Shown piece by piece: positions 53,521 through 57,361 of a stretch of DNA of 57,361 nt. The notes beneath the pieces are model-generated. The model saw only the letters and a program-made list of their open reading frames with translations, was not told where the DNA came from and searched no databases. A program made the translations under genes and the position numbers. Source of the stretch: Bacteroidales bacterium (GTDB lineage Bacteria > Bacteroidota > Bacteroidia > Bacteroidales > Marinilabiliaceae). Each line of letters opens with the position of its first letter. Within the stretch, counting starts at the first letter, position 1. The stretch is taken from NCBI GenBank assembly GCA_024401355.1, contig JAKSLF010000017.1, forward strand, positions 1 to 57,361, written 5' to 3'.

Positions 53521-53886
53521 ATGATACAGACAGAAACAAGACTTTCAGTAGCCGATAACAGTGGTGCAAAGGAAGTGCTCTGCATTCACGTGCTGGGTGG
53601 TTCTTTCAAGCGCTATGCGACGGTAGGTGACCTTATCGTTGTTACGGTAAAGCATGCTCTGCCATCAAGTGAGATGAAGAAGGGTACGGTAAGTAGAGCA
53701 GTTGTAGTCCGTACTAAGAAAGAAGTAAGACGCGCCGATGGCTCTTACATCCGTTTTGACGACAATGCATGTGTATTGCTCAACAACGCTGGTGAAATGC
53801 GTGGAACACGTATCTTCGGTCCAGTTGCCCGTGAGCTCCGTGACGGATATATGAAGATCGTCTCTTTGGCGCCAGAAGTAATTTAA
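53521..53886 (+). CDS. rplN: Ribosomal protein L14
   Basis: A 121-residue 50S interface protein and the docking site for RsfS (rsfS at 14676): [40 protein letters not shown] and [14 protein letters not shown]. Confidence 0.98.
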   Translation: MIQTETRLSVADNSGAKEVLCIHVLGGSFKRYATVGDLIVVTVKHALPSSEMKKGTVSRAVVVRTKKEVRRADGSYIRFDDNACVLLNNAGEMRGTRIFGPVARELRDGYMKIVSLAPEVI

Positions 53887-53904
53887 TCTTAAAGACGTTA
53901 CAAA

Positions 53905-54225
53905 ATGGCTAAATTGCACATAAAGAAAGGCGATATAGTAATCATCAACGCCGGAGAAGACAAGGGCAAGGAGGGCAAGGTGCTCTCTGTTGACCCAGAG
54001 AAGCAGCGTGCAGTTGTTGAGGGTTGCAATATGATGAAGAAGCACACTAAGCCTTCTGCATCTAACCCTCAGGGCGGTATCGTTGAGAAAGAGGCTCCTA
54101 TTCACATTTCGAACCTCAACCTCAAGGATCCTAAGACTGGTAAGGCTACACGTGTTGGCATCAAGGTAGAAGAGAACGGAAACAAAGTACGAATTTCTAA
54201 AAAATCAGGAGAGGAGATTAAGTAA
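53905..54225 (+). CDS. rplX: Ribosomal protein L24
   Basis: A 106-residue early-assembly 50S protein with a KOW motif ([20 protein letters not shown]) and [19 protein letters not shown]. Its stop overlaps the rplE start (TAATG). Confidence 0.97.
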   Translation: MAKLHIKKGDIVIINAGEDKGKEGKVLSVDPEKQRAVVEGCNMMKKHTKPSASNPQGGIVEKEAPIHISNLNLKDPKTGKATRVGIKVEENGNKVRISKKSGEEIK

Positions 54226-54779
54226 TGAGCTACGAACCATCATTAAAGACTCTTTATAAAGAGCAGATTCTCCCTTCACTTGTAAAGGAGTTCGGTTTCA
54301 GCACACCTATGCGTGCTCCAAAGTTGCAGAAGATAGTTATCAACCAGGGCTTGGGTGATGCTACTCAGGACAAGAAGATCATCGAAATCGCTTTGAAGGA
54401 AATGTCGATGATCTCTGGCCAGAAGGCTGTCGCAACTCTTGCTAAGAAGGATATCGCAGGTTTCAAGCTTCGTGCTGCTACACCAATCGGTGTTAAGGTT
54501 ACTCTTCGTCGCGAAAAGATGTATGAGTTCCTTGAGCGTCTTGTTCGTGTTGCTCTTCCTCGTATCCGTGACTTCAACGGTATCGGCGGAAAGTTCGATG
54601 GTAGAGGTAATTACACTCTTGGAATCCAGGAGCAGATAATTTTCCCTGAAATTAACATTGACTCTGTGTCAAAGATTCAGGGTATGAACATTACCTTTGT
54701 AACCACTGGACAGACAGACGAAGAGGCTTTGGCTCTTCTCAAGGCGTTCGGTTTACCATTTAAGAAGAATTATAAGTAA
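54225..54779 (+). CDS. rplE: Ribosomal protein L5
   Basis: A 184-residue protein of the 5S rRNA complex: [33 protein letters not shown] and [19 protein letters not shown]. Translationally coupled to rplX. Confidence 0.98.
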   Translation: MSYEPSLKTLYKEQILPSLVKEFGFSTPMRAPKLQKIVINQGLGDATQDKKIIEIALKEMSMISGQKAVATLAKKDIAGFKLRAATPIGVKVTLRREKMYEFLERLVRVALPRIRDFNGIGGKFDGRGNYTLGIQEQIIFPEINIDSVSKIQGMNITFVTTGQTDEEALALLKAFGLPFKKNYK

Positions 54780-54796
54780 ACTTTTAGAAGTATAGT

Positions 54797-55066
54797 ATGG
54801 CAAAAGAATCAATGAAGGCCCGCGAGGTAAAGAGGGCTAAGTTAGTTGCCAAGTATGCGGAAAAGAGAGCTCAGTTAAAGGCTGAGGGCAACTATGTTGC
54901 CCTCCAGCTTTTGCCTAAGAACTCTTGCCCAACACGTATGCACAACCGTTGCAAGCTCTCTGGTCGTCCAAAGGGTTATATGCGTCAGTTCGGCATTTCA
55001 CGTATTGCTTTCCGTGAATTGGCATCAGCAGGTCTCATACCAGGCGTAAAGAAGGCTAGTTGGTAA
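54797..55066 (+). CDS. rpsN: Ribosomal protein S14 (long form)
   Basis: An 89-residue 30S head protein of the long type. [20 protein letters not shown] and [20 protein letters not shown] are typical. It has two cysteines but not the two CxxC pairs of the 61-residue zinc form, so it should be zinc-independent. Confidence 0.97.
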   Translation: MAKESMKAREVKRAKLVAKYAEKRAQLKAEGNYVALQLLPKNSCPTRMHNRCKLSGRPKGYMRQFGISRIAFRELASAGLIPGVKKASW

Positions 55067-55125
55067 ACTATTTAGAGTGTTAAATATTGTCGTGCGCGCA
55101 CGATTAATTTAAACTTAAAATTTTT

Positions 55126-55524
55126 ATGTTTTCAGATCCAGTATCAGATTTTCTTACGCGAGTAAGAAATGCAATTATGGCGAAGCATAGGGTTGTCGAA
55201 ATCCCAGCTTCAAACTTGAAGAAAGATATAACAAAGATCTTGTTCGACAAGGGTTATATTCTTAACTACAAGTTCATTGATGACAACAAGCAGGGCATCA
55301 TCAAGATTGCTTTGAAGTATGATTTGCAGTCAAAGACTTCTGCAATCAAGGCTTTGAAGCGTGTAAGTACTCCAGGTCTCCGCAGCTACGCGGGTTATCG
55401 TGACATGCCACGAGTTCTTAACGGACTTGGCATCGCGATAGTTTCAACATCTAAGGGTGTTATGACTGATAAAGAGGCTCGTGCCGAAAAGATCGGTGGC
55501 GAGGTATTGTGTTACGTATATTAA
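55126..55524 (+). CDS. rpsH: Ribosomal protein S8
   Basis: A 132-residue 30S protein: [38 protein letters not shown] and [17 protein letters not shown]. In E. coli S8 represses the spc operon. Confidence 0.98.
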   Translation: MFSDPVSDFLTRVRNAIMAKHRVVEIPASNLKKDITKILFDKGYILNYKFIDDNKQGIIKIALKYDLQSKTSAIKALKRVSTPGLRSYAGYRDMPRVLNGLGIAIVSTSKGVMTDKEARAEKIGGEVLCYVY

Positions 55525-55526
55525 CA

Positions 55527-55533
55527 GAGGAGG
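55527..55533 (+). promoter_or_regulatory. Shine-Dalgarno site that fixes the rplF start
   Basis: GAGGAGG, 8 bases before ATG 55542, and after the rpsH stop. It shows that the start at 55542 is right and not an ATG at 55509 inside rpsH. Confidence 0.7.
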
Positions 55534-55541
55534 AATATAAG

Positions 55542-56093
55542 ATGTCAAGAATTGGTAAAATGCCTGTGTCTATTCCTTCGGGAGTTAATGTATCAGTAAA
55601 AGACAATGTTATTACTGTAAAGGGTCCTAAGGGTGAACTCAAGCAGGCTGTCAATCCAACTATTTCTATTGAAATAAAGGATAATGAGATTAATTTCACT
55701 CGTCCTAATGACGAGAAGGAGTCTCGTTCTATGCATGGTTTGTACAGAGCGTTGGTTCACAATATGGTTGTTGGTGTATCAGAAGGCTACACTCAGAAGC
55801 TTGAGCTCGTTGGTGTAGGTTACCGCGCTACTTCATCTAACCAGATTCTCGAATTGGCTTTAGGCTTTTCGCATACTATTCAGCTCCAGTTGCCTGCTGA
55901 GGTAAAGGTTGAGGCTGTAACAGACCGTAAGTCAAACCCAATTATTACGCTCGAGTGTGCTGACAAGCAGTTGCTCGGCCAGGTATGTGCAAAGATCCGT
56001 TCATTCCGTGCTCCAGAGCCTTATAAGGGCAAGGGTATTCGTTTTGTCGGTGAAGTTGTTCGTCGTAAGGCTGGTAAGTCTGCAAAGGTTTAA
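55542..56093 (+). CDS. rplF: Ribosomal protein L6
   Basis: A 183-residue 50S protein: MSRIGKMPVSIPSGV at the correct N-terminus, GPKGELKQAV, and the C-terminal RAPEPYKGKGIRFVGEVVRR. The start is fixed by the Shine-Dalgarno site at 55527-55533. Confidence 0.97.
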   Translation: MSRIGKMPVSIPSGVNVSVKDNVITVKGPKGELKQAVNPTISIEIKDNEINFTRPNDEKESRSMHGLYRALVHNMVVGVSEGYTQKLELVGVGYRATSSNQILELALGFSHTIQLQLPAEVKVEAVTDRKSNPIITLECADKQLLGQVCAKIRSFRAPEPYKGKGIRFVGEVVRRKAGKSAKV

Positions 56094-56113
56094 TCGATTA
56101 AAAGTTTGTAAAA

Positions 56114-56461
56114 ATGGCTTTTTCTAAGATTGCAAGAAGAAACAAGATAAAGGCACGTATCAGAGCTAAGGTCTCTGGTACAGCAGAGCGTCCAAGACTT
56201 ACTGTCTTCAGAAGCAACAAGCAGATTTACGCTCAGGTAATTAATGATAAAGAAGGCAAGACACTTGCATCTGCTTCATCAAAAGCACTTGATGTTAAGG
56301 GTACAAAGTGTGAAATCGCTGCTGAGGTTGGCAAGCAGTTGGCTGCAGCCGCTCAGGCTAAGGGCATTTCAGAGGTTGTCTTCGACCGTAATGGTTATTT
56401 GTATCACGGACGTGTTAAACAATTGGCAGATGCAGCTCGCGAAGCCGGACTTAAATTTTAA
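56114..56461 (+). CDS. rplR: Ribosomal protein L18
   Basis: A 115-residue 5S rRNA-binding protein: [40 protein letters not shown] and [20 protein letters not shown]. rpsE starts 5 bases after it. Confidence 0.97.
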   Translation: MAFSKIARRNKIKARIRAKVSGTAERPRLTVFRSNKQIYAQVINDKEGKTLASASSKALDVKGTKCEIAAEVGKQLAAAAQAKGISEVVFDRNGYLYHGRVKQLADAAREAGLKF

Positions 56462-56466
56462 TACCA

Positions 56467-56985
56467 ATGGCAGGTAATGATAAAAGAGTAAGAACAACTA
56501 ACGACCTTGAGCTTCAGGATCGTTTGGTTGCAATCAACCGAGTTACTAAGGTTACTAAGGGTGGTCGTGCATTTAGCTTTTCGGCTATCGTTGTAGTAGG
56601 TGACGGCAAAGGTGTTGTAGGTTGGGGTCTTGGCAAGGCAAGTGAAGTTACAGCAGCAATCGCTAAGGGTGTTGAGTCAGCTAAGAAGAATCTTATTAAG
56701 GTTCCTTTGATTCATGGTACTCTCCCTCATGAGCAGTATGCTCAGTTCGGCGGTTCTAAGGTATTCATGAAGCCAGCTTCTCACGGTACTGGTTTGACAG
56801 CCGGTGGTGCTATGCGTGCAGTACTTGAAAGCGTAGGCGTAACTGACGTCCTTGCAAAGTCTAAGGGTTCTTCTAACCCTCACAACCTTGTAAAGGCTAC
56901 AATCGCTGCTTTGAGTGAAATGCGTGATGCTTATCAGGTTGCTCAGCAGCGTGGTGTGTCACTTGACAAAGTGTTCAACGGTTAA
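56467..56985 (+). CDS. rpsE: Ribosomal protein S5
   Basis: A 172-residue 30S accuracy protein: [37 protein letters not shown] and the C-terminal [19 protein letters not shown]. Wild-type in the loop where spectinomycin-resistance changes occur, as far as can be judged by eye. Confidence 0.98.
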   Translation: MAGNDKRVRTTNDLELQDRLVAINRVTKVTKGGRAFSFSAIVVVGDGKGVVGWGLGKASEVTAAIAKGVESAKKNLIKVPLIHGTLPHEQYAQFGGSKVFMKPASHGTGLTAGGAMRAVLESVGVTDVLAKSKGSSNPHNLVKATIAALSEMRDAYQVAQQRGVSLDKVFNG

Positions 56986-56996
56986 TTTTAGAACTG

Positions 56997-57170
56997 ATGG
57001 CAACAATTAAAATAACTCAGATAAAGAGCAAGATTAATGCTCCTAAGCATCAGAAGTTGGTGCTTGAATCACTTGGTTTGCGCAAGATTCATCAGACTGT
57101 AGTTAAGGAGGATACTCCTTCTGTACGCGGTGCAATTGATCAGGTAAAGCAGCTTGTCACTGTTGAGTAA
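56997..57170 (+). CDS. rpmD: Ribosomal protein L30
   Basis: A 57-residue 50S protein: MATIKITQIKSKINAPKHQK and LESLGLRKIHQTVVKEDTPS match the family over its whole length. It lies 11 bases after rpsE and 25 before rplO. Confidence 0.95.
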   Translation: MATIKITQIKSKINAPKHQKLVLESLGLRKIHQTVVKEDTPSVRGAIDQVKQLVTVE

Positions 57171-57195
57171 TATAATTTAAAGTTATTTCGATATT

Positions 57196-57361
57196 ATGAA
57201 TTTAAGTAATTTGAATCCAGCTAAGGGTTCTACTCATCATGATAGAAGATTGGCTCGTGGTACTGGTTCTGGTTATGGCGGAACTTCTACACGCGGTCAC
57301 AAGGGCGCTAAGTCTCGTTCAGGTTATTCTCAGAAGTTCGGTTTCGAAGGTGGTCAGATGC
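57196..57361 (+). CDS. rplO: Ribosomal protein L15 (N-terminal part, cut by the window edge)
   Basis: The first 55 codons of L15: [20 protein letters not shown], then [20 protein letters not shown] and [13 protein letters not shown]. The stop is beyond the window; secY would be expected next. Confidence 0.95.
   Translation, partial: MNLSNLNPAKGSTHHDRRLARGTGSGYGGTSTRGHKGAKSRSGYSQKFGFEGGQM

Noticed and set aside
55509-55541. Upstream start for rplF inside rpsH
   Set aside because: A Shine-Dalgarno site at 55527-55533 and the family N-terminus MSRIGK place the start at 55542.

Overview
This window looks like a piece of a Bacteroidales chromosome, most likely Prevotellaceae or a close relative. 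The evidence is the repeated Bacteroidetes-type promoter signature (-7 box TAnnTTTG, with TTG or TTTG about 17-21 bases upstream), a C-terminal type IX secretion sorting domain, a lipoprotein with an acidic surface-export signal after its lipid cysteine, DUF4369/TlpA-like lipoproteins, and the Bacteroidetes-style str/S10/spc ribosomal cluster without tuf. The genus is inference; no rRNA gene is present.

Layout. (1) 1-2052: end of a large secreted-type zinc metallopeptidase whose 3' part turns abruptly AT-rich and carries a second HExxH motif, overlapped by a small AT-rich gene; this has the architecture of a modular toxin with an immunity partner. (2) 2053-8586: trpC-trpF behind a structured leader, carA (no carB beside it), an Smr/DUF2027 protein and recQ. 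(3) 8672-20342: tRNA-Leu(TAG), then the proteostasis block tig, clpP, clpX, lon, rsfS, ftsH, then cdsA, psd and a biosynthetic arginine-decarboxylase-like enzyme. (4) 20469-25856: a BlaI-type repressor with two spaced operator dyads, an M56 peptidase fused to a TonB C-terminal domain, a secreted TPR protein, and a Ser/Thr kinase in one transcription unit with thyA and folA. (5) 25983-32679, minus strand: a surface lipoprotein, lysS-gpsA, and an operon of a thioredoxin-fold lipoprotein, a secreted protein, murI and a 75-residue protein. (6) 32847-41738: a TPR-SpoIIE phosphatase, a second thioredoxin-fold lipoprotein, lpxH, a DEAD-box RNA helicase, and lysC-lysA. (7) 42113-44931: a 65-residue peptide gene followed by a type IX-secreted repeat protein. 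(8) 45157-57361: rpsL, rpsG, fusA and the S10/spc ribosomal protein genes up to a truncated rplO.

Most of the window is housekeeping. Accessory or less explained parts are the left-end toxin-like locus, the trp leader RNA, the BlaI/M56 regulatory pair, the kinase and SpoIIE phosphatase, the two lipoproteins whose thioredoxin-like domains lack the catalytic cysteines, and the small peptide plus T9SS cargo pair. Function assignments rest on motif recognition by eye; no database search was possible.
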